In this document: positions 23,035 to 35,399 of the stretch, one piece after another
Numbering within the stretch: the stretch's first letter is position 1
Layout of the letters: the number at the start of each line of letters is the position of its first letter
Source of the DNA: Dasypus novemcinctus
Taxonomy: Eukaryota; Chordata; Mammalia; Cingulata; Dasypodidae
Assembly (NCBI RefSeq): GCF_030445035.2
Contig: NC_080698.1
Coordinates: 3,913,501 to 3,977,500, forward strand
DNA length: 64,000 nucleotides
Direction: 5' to 3'
Position numbers and translations under genes: made by a program
Notes under the pieces: generated by a model
Told to the model about the DNA's origin: nothing
Database searches by the model: none
The model's input: only the letters and a program-made list of their open reading frames with translations

Positions 23035-24000
23035 GTAAGTGAAAGGGGAATAAGAATTTTCTTTGTTACACATTTTCCTTTGCCTTTCCTTTGTGAAATG
23101 TTACAATCCATTTTAACATACATACTGTAAATAAAAGACCTTCCAGAAACCCTCACTTCAACCAGTTAATTAAGAGGAAACTAAAACCCTAGCTTCCAGC
23201 TCTCATGAGGACAAGTTCAATAAATTAAATTAGGATGGGTCTTGGGTCATAGACTCAAACTAAACAGATGGCTTACCCATCTGGCCACTATAGCCAACCA
23301 ATATTTTAAAAATAAAAAAAATAAATGCTGTATTTTGCTTACTGTGTTAATTGCTAGGGATACCAAAAAAAGGAAAAAGAAAAAGTAAGATGGCCCCTAT
23401 TCTAGGGAAGGGCTCACACTCTAATGAGATAGACAGATACATAAATGTATAATTACAGCAAAATGATGCTGTTATGACATAATTGTGAATAGGCACTATG
23501 GGAATAAAGAGGAGGGAATCTTTGCCCATATTCCTGAAATAGTGTGGGGAAACAGTTTTCATGGTGGACCTGGTGATTGGATTGACTGAGAGGACTACAC
23601 TTACTTTAATTAATGTTGAGGAGCGGGAGGAAGGCTGTTCTTCTTGGTGCTGCCCTCCGTGTGACAAGTTCAGGTTTCCAAGGCACGCCACGAAGATCCT
23701 TCATTGCTGAAGAGGTCCTCTGCCCTGAATCTTGGCCTGTTCATGTCCAGTTCCTAAGAACATACCTGTTTGCTTGGCCCGATGCTGGAGGTCACAGCCC
23801 TCAGGGGATTCCTACCTAGTGTCTGGTTTTTGCTTTTGGTTGCTCTCTATGTTTTAGCCTTGCTTTGCTATTTTCTGCTAAGACAACACTGCTGAGACCT
23901 GGGGGTGGCGTTGGAGTGAAATGGGCTTCTGAATGCCAAGACATTAGTCTTTCTCTGTCATGGGTATTGATGACATTTGCAGTTTGATTTCTTCTTTCAG

Positions 24001-25037
<1,037 letters not shown>

Positions 25038-25164
25038 AACTTATGATATAGGAACCCCAAGGACTGAATGAGATGACCCTCCGTAATTTGCTTTTACCCT
25101 AACAACGAATAATATCTTGACCCTTCTCCTGAACAGATACCATGTACTTTAGTAAGTTTGGTCC

Positions 25165-25415
25165 GCTTATTCACCTGTGTTTGTACTAGCCACTATTTGG
25201 CTGAGTGCCTGCTATGTCTCAGATACTATGTTTACATTACATCCATTATTTAATTTTCACAACAATCAAGGTGGGTACTCTTATTTCCATTTTAGAAGAA
25301 TCTGAGCTTGAAAGCGGTTATAGAACACTCATTACACTAGGAAGTGAGTTGAGACTGCAGCTAGGCCTTTCTGACTCCAGAGTCCACTCTTCTCTATTTC
25401 ACTACATGTTTCTCA
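25165..25415 (-). mobile_element. MIR SINE
   Basis: Reverse complement of MIR: TGAGTGCCTGCTATGTCTCA, ATTTAATTTTCACAACAATC, TTATTTCCATTTTAGAAGAA, GGAAGTGAGTTGAGACTGCA and TCTGACTCCAGAGTCCA follow in MIR order. Confidence 0.85.
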
Positions 25416-26446
25416 CTCTACCCATTTTTATTTGACCAAGTTTCCCTGGGCTAAAAGTTTCCCTTCATCGTCTAAGCTCCTTCAACTAAACTGACCTCTT
25501 TCACTATTCTACTTATAATCAGAATCACCCAAGTTGGTATTTAATTATGTGCTGTCTTGTATTTTTCTAACAGTCTCATATCTGTTAGTCTTAACTCCAA
25601 CTAACTTGTTCTTTGAGGACTAACACTGCGTTTCTTTAGTCTTGCAAATTTTGAAACTTATTTTTGACCAGATATAACATATTTTAAAAAATGAAATAGT
25701 TCAAAAGGGTGTTCAGTGAAAGTTAAATTTCCTTCTTGTTTCTCTCTCCCAGGCCTCCTCTTGAGAGGCAACACTGTTACTAGTTATGGATCCTGGAGAT
25801 ATTCTGTCTATATATACAAATATCTATTAATCCTGCTTTTCATAAATCTGTCTCACGGAACTTCTATTCATGTAGGTGACATTGAAGTTACATTGCTAAC
25901 TCTAGAACCTTCTCTTTCTCAGAAGTGTGGTCCTCCTTGGGGTCACCAAGGTAATTTAGAGACAGCAGCAGAATATAATCCAGGTTATGCAGTCTTGGGG
26001 AACTTAGTTGCCTTGTGTTATCAGAAAGCACTCTGGGATTGGGAAACAGGATGTTAACCAAGTTTGAGAGTTTAAAAAAATTGTAGAGCTGCGACACCTC
26101 TCAATGCAGTGTTATCCAAAATTCTCTTCAGTGGAGGAAGGAGGAGTCTGTAGTAGAACTTCAGATTGGATGTGACTGTGACCTGGAAAATAAGGTGGTA
26201 ATGGAGATAAAGAGATGTAGGTGTACTGAAGATGTATATTTGAAATAAAATCACTGACTTGCTAATGGATTGGATACAAGGGGGTAACAGGGAAGAACCA
26301 AGGATGTATTTCTGGTTTCTGGCTTGAGTAGCTGAGCATGGGTAAGATTGGAAGGAAAATAGGTTTGGGGAGCAACAAATCTACTTTGGATTAATGTATT
26401 TGGAATGTGCAAGTGGAAATTACAAGTAGGTAGTTACATACAACTG
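25416..26446. other. Non-genic stretch downstream of gene A
   Basis: AT-rich sequence with no gene or strong repeat match. The ORFs near 25716-26097 on both strands overlap and show no domain. Confidence 0.5.
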
Positions 26447-26619
26447 ATACAATAACCACTAGCTACATGTGGCTATTTAAATTAATTAAAACCTCGCTTC
26501 CTCAGTCACACTGGCCACTTTTCAAGTGCTCAGTAATCATGTGGCAGTTAACCACTATATTGGATAGTGTAGATACAGAACATTTTCATCATTGCACAAA
26601 TTACTATTGGGAAGTATTG
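26447..26619. mobile_element. MER5A-like hAT DNA transposon
   Basis: CACTAGCTACATGTGGCTAT, TTCCTCAGTCACACTGGCCA, CTTTTCAAGTGCTCAGTAAT and ATTGGATAGTGTAGATACAG follow the order of the MER5A consensus, a non-autonomous hAT-Charlie element common in placentals. The right end reads CTATTGGGAAGTATTG. Confidence 0.85.
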
Positions 26620-26627
26620 CCCTAGAG

Positions 26628-26830
26628 CAGGGGTTCTTAACCAGGGGATTTCAGGGGGTCCATGAGCTTGAACTGAAAATTTCAAAAACATTACTTTTGT
26701 GGGGATGTGTTGGTGTGGGTGTGATATATTTATTAAATAATCCACAGTACAGTGTGGACTTAGTAAGGGGTCCATGATTTTCACCTGACTGGCAAAGGGG
26801 TCCGTGGAACAAAAAGATTAAGAACCCTTG
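26628..26830. mobile_element. hAT-type MITE with TIRs and 8-bp duplication
   Basis: A 203-bp element with terminal inverted repeats CAGGGGTTCTTAACC and GATTAAGAACCCTTG. Its 8-bp flanks are CCCTAGAG (26620-26627) and TCCTAGAG (26831-26838), 7 of 8 matching, which is the hAT signature. Internal phrases GGGGTCCATGA and TGGCAAAGGGGTCC fit a Charlie-type non-autonomous family. It lies at the end of the MER5A copy. Confidence 0.88.
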
Positions 26831-26838
26831 TCCTAGAG

Positions 26839-27979
26839 AGAGTGTAGGAAGATAAGATGACCCAGGATCAAGTCTTATGGAATACCAATTTGGTATTTAG
26901 GGAGTTAAATGGGAAGGGGAAGGAGGAGACAAGGATGCTGAGAAAGAGAGTCAGTGAGGGGCTGGCAAGACAATCAGTGGATAGAGGCAGCAGTTGGCAT
27001 TAGAGGGTTGAAGTTTGGATGAGGACTGCAAGTAGGCTATTGTTAAAACCCTAAATATTCATAAACTCCCAGAGAGAGGATAATGTGTATAATGACTGTG
27101 GCCAGTGTCTTAAAATGGGAGAGAGACAGATAATGAAAGTGGAACTATGAAGAAAGAGTTTGCATTTATAGAGGAGCATTGTGGAAGCTGATAGGTCCTA
27201 GGAACTCTCTCAAAGGTGAACGTGTGTAGGCAGGATGGTGAAAAGTTAGGACTTTTAGAAGCATCACAATGAGAGAATCAGCAAAATATGACAAAAGTTA
27301 GGCATTCCGGGAGGATGGGAATAGCATGTGGAAATGAATGGCCCCTACCAAGAGAATTCCCAACTGGTCTTTTCCTTACCAGAGGCCCAGAAACAGACAT
27401 CTGGCAGTCCAAGCGCAGTAGCATTTTGCTTGGGCTGCCACAGAAACTCGTCTGTTCATTCAGAGATATATCAGGCTCTTCCATTTAGAGTTAAATCAGT
27501 ATCACTAGGAAGAACTGAATTAAAGGAAATAGTACTAAACACATTAACATAGGGGCAAAAAAAAAAAATGAAGGAATTGTAACATGGAAGACCTTTCAAC
27601 TTGTAATGACTTTCCAAACTTCTACAAATCCGAAGAGGAATACAATTGTGACTGTTTCTAAATTCTGGAAAAATACAAAGAAGAAATTCAGGTATTCTCC
27701 AATAAATTACAATTAAAACATATTAAAATCCATAATCAGACATGATAAAATTGTCTTGGAAATTTTCAGAAATAGAATTGGAATGTAAGGAAAAAATGAA
27801 AATAGTATGTGGAGTTATTCATGTATTGAAAATGGCTTGTCTAACCAGAATTTCTTGGGAACATAATTTCTTTGATTGCAACCCAGAGCCAGCCACAGAG
27901 TTGCCTATTTTAGAAGCAACTCAGTTACTAATCAGTTACTGCAATTTTGAGCATCTGCCTTTGTGACTTTCAATTTGGA
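26839..27979. other. Non-genic stretch
   Basis: No gene or clear repeat. Overlapping ORFs at 27278-27552 on both strands have no recognisable domain. Purine-rich segments lie at 26900-27200. Confidence 0.45.
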
Positions 27980-28555
27980 GCTCTGCAGTAACCATGTCTT
28001 ACTTGGTTCCCAGCATCCATTTCCATTGCCTCTGGGGCACAGTAACCCAAATATTCTTTGGGCTATTTTGTTAGGTGATTTGGCTCCGCATCCAATGTCA
28101 TGAGTGGACCTTGTCTGGTTTAGGTCAATCCATTTATTCCATATTATTAATCACAGAGTCAATGTGAAGCGAGGAGATGTTTCCCTTTCTGAAAAAGGAA
28201 AGTTGTTCTCTTCTATGAGAGCCACTGAAGGATTTATTCTCTACACTCCCTGACATGTAGGAAGAAATAAGGCCTGGAATTGTAGCAACCTTTTTTTTTT
28301 TTCTGTGAAACGTGGAGAGCCGGGAGCTTCCATGTGCTACTACTATGCAGAGCGTGAGGATGAAGCTAATACCAAAGAAGACCGTGGCAAAACAGAAACT
28401 GAGTCCTTGGTGACATCATTTGAGCCACTAGACCAAGCCTCATCTTAAGTAGAACTACCTCTGGACCTTTCAGCTATGTGAGCCAATAAATATCTTTTGT
28501 TAAACTAGTTAGTTTTGGGTTTTCTGTCATTTGCAACTTAGTTGTAACTGATAAT
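27980..28555 (+). mobile_element. Probable ancient LTR
   Basis: The right part reads GATGAAGCTAATACCAAAGA, GTGACATCATTTGAGCCACT, TATGTGAGCCAATAAATATC and CTGTCATTTGCAACTTAGTT, then AACTGATA. This is the 3' end of a widespread mammalian ERV LTR with its AATAAA at about 28486. The left part is diverged and its start is approximate. The family name is uncertain. Confidence 0.55.
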
Positions 28556-29209
28556 GCTTGCATTTGAAAACACTAATTTTTTTTTTATATGTGTCTTAAC
28601 ATGGCATACTTTTCTTGCTTGTCGTAATGCCAGGTCCTCATTTATACCTTATGTCAGCTGCTTGGATATTGAGTGTCTGAAGAGTTTCCTACCTTAAAAT
28701 TAAATTCATGAGTACCACTAATTCTGGTTTTAAGTCTTATAATAACTAGCATGCCTTCCAAACTTGGTGAAAATATATTCCCAGTTCAAGATTCTCTAGA
28801 GTCTAGAGATCCTCAGTTCTTATTTCTTTGAGGTGACTTCCAATTTCCTCCACCCTATGCAGGTGAATTTTGCGTTTGCCATGTCACCTATATTTTAAGT
28901 TAGATCATTGTAGAGTAATCAAGTATTTGACTCAGATCTGCTGAAGACTTTGTTTTTAAAAAAACAATAGTCCAGTAATTGTTGAGAGAGACAGTCCAAA
29001 CCAAGAGAAAGAGTCAGTGAAGTTGAAAGTCATGGTCATCTCTCTGCCCAGTGCTGATGTTAAAATTATTTTATAGAGTGAAAAGTTACTTATTTTAGCA
29101 ACAGAAAATAAAAAGAAATAACTGACCATTTTTGCCCATATTTTTTCCCAAAGAAGGGCAATAGTTGTCTGGTGCAAGTGATAAACATGCTGGAATTAAG
29201 TAACTACAT
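28556..29209. other. Non-genic stretch
   Basis: No feature recognised. The antisense ORF at 28956-29177 has no domain. Confidence 0.45.
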
Positions 29210-31642
29210 TTTTTTTTTCAGTTCCCCACACCCATTTCCAGCATGCCTTATCAAAGGACTAACATGTTTAGTATGAATAAGGGTTGAGACCCAATGCCTT
29301 CTGATTTTCACCATGTTGTGCCTACTATATTTGGCAACATTTATTCATTTGTTTTCAAGGGATATAGTAAATAGAAACTTTAATTTGGTGGATAATAAAA
29401 AAAGAAATGAAAAGGAAGTGGTGTAAGAGAAGAAACCAAAAAATAAATTTGCCTACCAGACAACAAGCTGGTGTCTCAGATAGTGTCCTGGACCTTAGGT
29501 TTCTTCTCCCTTGGGAGAAGTAATACACTCTCTCATTGAATTACAGTGATCAGTGAATATAAATAACAGCAGAAATAATTTCTTGAGAACCACTTCTATT
29601 CCTTATTTGAAATATAATCAAAACAATGAAGCTACACACTTTCCACATATAATGCACATTAGTAAAATAATTCCTCCAAGTAGTGCTGCACACAAGCTAC
29701 AGCTCTACCCCAATTGTGTAATCAATATGAGTGGGTGTCTTCCATGAAGCAGCAGCACTGGTTTGGGCTAGTACTACGTAGCAAGAAAAAAAATCACCCG
29801 CCAACACATGAACTGGGGGTCATAGTTGCAGTTTTTAAAGAAACTTTATATAAACCAGATTTATTAGTAAGTAGAAAAACTGTTTGACTTGCACTGTTAC
29901 TACCATGAACTGTATCACATATGCAGAGTGAAAACATTCTTGATAAAAGAACATGGAAGAAGTATATATACTGTAAGTTCAGAAAAACACTTGTATGTAC
30001 AGAAACCTAAATATCTTAGGAAATTTAGATTACCAATGAAAACCATCACTAAATCAAATAAATCAATTTCTTGAGACTGGTTACAAGTATTAAAAACCTG
30101 TCCTTGGTCTCAGATACATTCCAGATAAAGCGTTAAGGGACCCCACAGAATAAGAAACATGAACCACATTTGTGCACTCTGAACTCCTATTCTTAGATTT
30201 AATGTTTTATGAGTATATATTCTGGCCTCAGCACTTTTGATTCCAGAATTTTCATATTTGGAAAGCAAGTTATAGTTGAGTGGGATTAAAGAAGTTTGGT
30301 TTTTTTTTTAAAGCCATGTGAAGGGTTATTTCCCTTTATATTACTTTTCTTCATTGAAAAATTCTCTAGAGATCAATGGAATAAAAGTTCCACAAGCTAC
30401 GTGATGATGCTTCTCTTTTCAAGTTGCTTAAAATTTAAATGTGGCTAGTGAGGTCCAACTAGCCTCAGCCCCTAATTTCATCTTATTATAGTTGATAACT
30501 TTAAAGAGTAAGAAAGGAAGGGTAAATACAAATTTATAAAAAAAATAAAAAAAAGTCTGTACACACAGTAAAATACATCTTTAACACAAAATAATGGCAT
30601 CATATACCATGCAGCATGATAATTTATTATATTGCTTAGCTGTAGCTCTTTGATTCAGAAATTGGAGACTGTCTTTTCATTAAGTTGTGTTGCCCTCTTC
30701 ATTCCTCACATTAGGGAGTTTGAAAAAGGCTTAATTTTTACAAGTTATCAAATTAAATTTTCATTTGCACATAATTTAACTGTTTATAAAGTACTCAATA
30801 TGATAGCTTATAATTTATATGATTTTTGAAAATAAAATTAACATAAATTTTTGTTTTGTAAAAGTATTCTACATACATGGATATGATCAAAATAATCTTT
30901 TTTGTTTGGGAAATTTCGTATGCACATTAACTTAAAAATTTTTTTTTCAGTAATTATGTATCAATATTTCTGTTAAGATAATTGGCTGCCACCTAGTGTT
31001 CAATTTTTGCAACTACTAATCTTATAAATTCAAAATTGCTATTAAAACCTAGGTTCTAAAAACTGCATTTTGGAAATGCTTCTTTGTTAATATGTTTATT
31101 GTGGCAACACAAGATCATGAAGAGTATGTACGTGATATAAAAATTAGTATAAAATAGCCACATTATACTCAAATATGAAAAACATCTCATTTTGACTTCA
31201 AATGCAGATTCCTGTTCCCTGCCCCCCCCCTTAAATTGCATCAAAATCTCAAGAGACCATCTAGGTAACTGGAATATACAGAAAGATTCTATACATTCAA
31301 CAGACTACTCAAAACAAGGGCTTAGTCATAATCCATAATGAGTGTAGGGCAAATGTAGAAAAGGCAGTGATACAATTTTTTCTTCTTTTTTAGGCATATA
31401 TTGTGGGTCTTTTACCCATAAGTTCCATTACATGAAAAGAAAAAAGTGGGGTTAGCATTTCACTTAATATAATTCAGCATTGTCAATTTTAAAGAAACAC
31501 AAATACCTTAAAAACATACCAGTCTGCTTTAACAAGTTGTACTCATTCTAATGAAATTTTCATCTTTTTTTAGGGGTCACAATCAAAATCCAAAATGCAG
31601 AACAATCCTCAGAAAACTGGAATGTACAATGTTGAGTTTAAT
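29210..31642 (-). other. Possible long 3' UTR of the EIF1A retrocopy
   Basis: Directly after the EIF1A stop, the minus strand continues with text that fits an EIF1A 3' UTR (AACTCAACATTGTACATTCC). The following 2.4 kb are AT-rich, contain no recognised SINE or L1, and end at a T run (29213-29222) that could be an antisense poly(A). Only the first 50 bases or so are supported; the full extent is inference. Confidence 0.35.
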
Positions 31643-31850
31643 TTAGATGTGTTTTCATCATTATCTCCAGTGTCATCAAACTGGATTTCGTTATCATCAA
31701 CAGGACCGAAAGTATCTGTTTCCTTGGTTTTACCATGCCCTGGAAGCTCTCACATGCCTTCAGACTTCTAGCTTCATCTGCGCTGTATTCTAAAACTACA
31801 TCGGCTCTGCTATCCTGGCAGTCTCGTAGACCAAGCAATATATTGGCTGA
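31643..31850 (-). pseudogene. EIF1AX: EIF1A processed pseudogene, 5'-truncated
   Basis: On the minus strand, [20 protein letters not shown] followed by DEARSLKA matches the C-terminal half of translation initiation factor eIF1A. A frameshift follows, then ETDTFGP and EIQFDD-like text, and a stop at 31645-31643. The acidic C-terminus is shortened. The functional factor places initiator tRNA and the 40S subunit for scanning in the cytoplasm. This copy is intronless, starts mid-protein and is frameshifted, so it is a dead retrocopy. EIF1AX is preferred over EIF1AY because it is the usual source of retrocopies, but the sequence alone does not separate them. Confidence 0.85.
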
Positions 31851-32251
31851 GGTATTTATTATTTATACGCTCCTTTTTTTCTCAGTTTCCCTCTCATGTG
31901 ACATAACCTCTTTACACCATCAAAACCTACTGCTTCTGATTGTCCATTTCCCAGCATTTTCATTACCTGGGCATATTCTTGTCCATCCTCTTTCAACATC
32001 AGCTCTCTTTATTTCAGATTCATTCTCATTCTTACCTCTACATCATTTTTACCTCTTTACCTTTTTTCTTAGGCACGGTGGCATCGGTGAACTCTGACTC
32101 CTTTTTGGGTGGGGCGGCAGCAGGCACTCCTCTGCGGGGGGCAAAGGGCGTGGGGTGAGAGCGCGTGGAGGGGCACGCAGGAGCCCGTCTCCTGCCTGGG
32201 TGAGCCTCCCGACCAAGCTCTTCTGAGATCCTCTTGCAACCACCCTTGTGG
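31851..32251. other. Unassigned sequence, GC-rich at 32090-32240
   Basis: A short GC-rich block with CpGs lies at about 32090-32240, between the EIF1A retrocopy and an L1. Overlapping ORFs exist on both strands and none has a domain. It is too short to call a CpG-island promoter. Confidence 0.4.
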
Positions 32252-33300
32252 GGACAAACTGACTATTGGAATTTTGATTGGGATTGCGTTGAATCTGTAA
32301 ATCCTTTGGGTAGAATTGACATCTTGACAATATTTAATCATGTGATCCATGGGCATGCAATATTCTTTCATTTATTTAGGTCTTTGATTTCTTTTAGCAG
32401 TTTTGCAGTCCTTTCATCTTGGTTAGATTTATTCCTAGATATTTCTTTTTTAAAAAATTAATCAATCCCCCCCCTTCACCCCCACATTGTCTGCTCTCTG
32501 TGTCCATTCACTGTGTGTTCTTCTGTGTCTGCTTGTCTTCTCTTTAGGTGACAGTGGGAACCAACCCTGGGACCTTCCTGAGTGGGAGAGAGGTGCTCAA
32601 TCTCTTGCGCCACCTCACTCGCTGGTCTGCTGCGTCTCTTATTGTCTCTCCTCGGTGTCTCTTTTTGTTGTGTCATCTTGCTGCACCAGCTCTCCACTTG
32701 GGCCGGCTTCCATGCAGGCCAGCACTCCTGTGCAGGCCAGCTCGCCTTCACCTGGAGGCTCTGGAAATTGAATCCTGGACCTCCCTCATGGTAGATGGGA
32801 GCCCAATCACTTGAGCCACATCTGCTTCCTGATATCTGATTCTTTTAATTACTATTGTTAAAGGTGTATAGAGATACTGCTGATTTTTACATGTCCATCT
32901 TGTACCCATCCATATTGCTGAATTAGTTTACTGGCTCTAGTAGCTTTGTTGTCAATATTTGGGCTTTTCTATATGCAGGATCATGTTGTCTGCAATAGGG
33001 AATATTTTACTTCTTCCTTTCAAATTTGGTTGCCTTTTATTTCTTTTTCTTGCCTGTTTTCAGAACTTCTAGCACAGTGTTGAATGACAGTGGTGACAGT
33101 GGGCATTCTTGTCTTGTTCCTGATCTTAGAGGAAGTTTTCAGTCTTTCGCCCTAGAGAATTATGTTACCAATAAGCTTTTTCATATATGCCCTTTAATCA
33201 TGTTGAGGAAGTTCTTGTCTATTCCTAATTCTTAAAATATTTGTTTTCAAGAAGGGGTGCTGAAATTCGTCAAATGCTTTTTCTGCATCAACTGAGAAAA
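32252..33300 (-). mobile_element. LINE-1 ORF2 fragment, antisense
   Basis: ATTGGGATTGCGTTGAATCT and TTGACATCTTGACAATATTT at the left, and GGTGACAGTGGGCATTCTTG, then TCTTGTTCCTGATCTTAGAG at the right, are antisense L1 ORF2 landmarks in correct order. A DAS SINE interrupts the fragment and an LTR truncates it at 33306. Confidence 0.9.
32447..32831 (-). mobile_element. DAS-type SINE inside L1
   Basis: Antisense copy with CTGTGTCCATTCACTGTGTG, TTGTGTCATCTTGCTGCACC, GAAATTGAATCCTGGACCTC and the head complement TTGAGCCACATCTGCTTCC. Flanking words GATATTTC and GATATCTG are a weak duplication. Confidence 0.9.
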
Positions 33301-33305
33301 AGGAC

Positions 33306-34255
33306 TGTGACAGTTTGAATTTGATGAATCCCCAAAATAGATGGTATTTTTGAACTAATCTATCTCTGTGTGTGTGGTACCCTTTATTACATTAGATTCA
33401 CTTTAGATCACTTGATTAGATTGGTTTTGATTGGACTGTATCAGTGAGGAATGACCCATGTTGAGTCTCTACCCTCTTAATGGAGCTTTATATAATCGAA
33501 GACACAGAGAAAGAGATACACAGGAAAAGGGAGTTCTGCCTTTTAAAAAATATATATTTTATTTATTTATCCCTCCCTCCATTGTTTGCATTCGCTGTCT
33601 CTCTCTGTGTTCATTCACTGTGTACTTGCCTTCTCTTTAGGAGGCACTGGGAACCAATCCTGGGACCTCCCATGTGAGATAGAGGTGCTCAGTTGCTTGA
33701 ACCACCTCTGCTTCCTGCTTTGTTGTCTCTCCCATTGTCTCTCCTCTCTGTCTTCTGGTTGCATCATCTTGTTGCGTCAGCTCATGCACCAGCCTGTCAT
33801 GTCAGCTCACTATCTTGCTCATCTTCTCCAGTAGGCACTGGGAACTGAACTCGGTAGGTGGGAGCTCAATCACTTGAGCTACATTGCTTCCCTCTGCCTT
33901 TTTTGATCCTGCCATGAGAGTGGACTCGGATTACTAGCAGCCAAAGCTTGAGCACAAAGCTCCCAAGAGGCTGGGCCCATGGAGCAACTCGAGTTGACAA
34001 GCCCTGTGCCTGGTCCCCACAGTTCATCTATGGAGGATCGCAGATTCTGGAGGGGAAGGCAGGGAACTCAGCAGAGGTCAATGGCCATCTTGCTTCGCCA
34101 GTGGCAGGACCCTAAGAAAATATCCTCGCTGATACCTTGATTTGGACATTTCATGGCCTTGGAACTAGAGGCTTTTACCCTAAATAAAATGCCCACCATA
34201 AAAGCCAATCCATTTCTGGTAGTAGGCATCAGCATCCCTGTGGCAAACCAAGAAA
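33306..34255 (+). mobile_element. Solo LTR with a nested SINE
   Basis: Starts TGTGACAGTTTGAATTTGAT, has a polyadenylation-like AAATAAAATG near 34179, and ends near GTGGCAAACCAAGAAA. Five-base flanks AGGAC at 33301-33305 and 34256-34260 match. The length without the SINE is about 600 bp. The pattern fits an ERVL/MaLR-like LTR of this lineage. It interrupts or abuts the L1 fragment on its left. Confidence 0.7.
33545..33892 (-). mobile_element. DAS-type SINE inside LTR
   Basis: Antisense copy with TGTGTTCATTCACTGTGTAC, TTGCATCATCTTGTTGCGTC and head complement CTTGAGCTACATTGCTTCC. A perfect 10-bp duplication, TCTGCCTTTT, lies at 33535-33544 and 33893-33902, so it landed in an already resident LTR. 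Confidence 0.93.
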
Positions 34256-34260
34256 AGGAC

Positions 34261-35399
34261 CAGTTTAAAAATACTGAAAAATAAAGAAAAGGGACTTTCA
34301 GTACTGGCCCTGATTAAGTAGTTGGTGTTGGACTTATTCTCCCACAATAGAAAGACAATAAATCCTAGAAAATGTAGGTAAAACAACGGTTTGCAGACAT
34401 CCAGGAGCAACCAAGACAACATGATAATCTCTGAGAGGGAGAGAGAGAGAGGAGGCCATAACACGAATCCCACCTTGACCCAAACTTTCTCCCCAGGAAT
34501 ATTTGCCCAGTTGTGGCACAGAGAGGTAGCGCCTGTCCAGGGTATGGCTTTCTCAGTGTGTGGAGGAGGCAGAGGTCAGAGCCTCTGTGTTTTTACATAT
34601 TGTATTACTGTGGAGAAATGTGTGGAAGGAGCACCAAATAGTTGACAAGGGGGTGGAGTGACAGGCAATGCAGGTTGGCTGACCCCACATGCATTCTTCG
34701 GCCCACCTATGGTTACGGTAATTGTGCTCTTACAAGGGCCACTGACCTAAGGGGAAAATAGGGAGCTGAAAGCCATCCTTTGTTCCATGTGCCATGTCAG
34801 GCACCCAGGACATTGCATCTGTTCAGAGGGGCTACTTTTCCCTAATATGTGCTGAGTTGCCCGATGGGTTATTGTGGCCATTCCCAGCACTTTCTCTGTT
34901 GCTGTTTTTCATTACAGACTGTGGTAAAGTTAAGTACTCCCTTTTGCAGCCTATCTGGCAGTTAGGGTATGGCACTGCTACCTGTCTCTCAGTATCCGTT
35001 TTCTTCTGCTTCCATAGAAACTGCTGAATGTCCCAGTTACCCTTTTAAGTAGGTTTGGACACGTGACCAACTTCTGACCATTTTGTTGAAATGGTATGTG
35101 CAAGTCTCTGGACGTGGACTCATATGCATGCCCAATACCACCGGCAGGCCTAGAAAAGCAGGGTTCCGCCGCAGGGCATCAGCTCAGAGGACCCTGCACT
35201 TTGGAGTGCCTTCCTCTACATTTTTAAAGTCCAGGGCCAACAGCGCTGTCCAGTGAAATGCTCCAAGAGCAGCCTGGGAATTCTGTGGGCTCTGGACCCT
35301 GTCTCTCCCCTTTGGGGCACCGTCTGACCTTCCGCTCAGTGTGGGGTGGACCGGGTGGCCTGCGAGGGCTAGAACTCCCTTGTCACACTGTCCGAGGGC
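34261..35399. other. Non-genic stretch upstream of second CpG island
   Basis: No gene or clear repeat apart from a (GA)n tract at about 34434-34453. GC content rises from 35150 towards the island. Confidence 0.5.

Noticed and set aside
29187-29243. Inverted repeat CATGCTGGAA / TTCCAGCATG as a functional hairpin or transposon end
   Set aside because: The arms are 10 bp with a loop of about 37 bases containing a T run. No target duplication or transposon family could be linked, so chance is likely.
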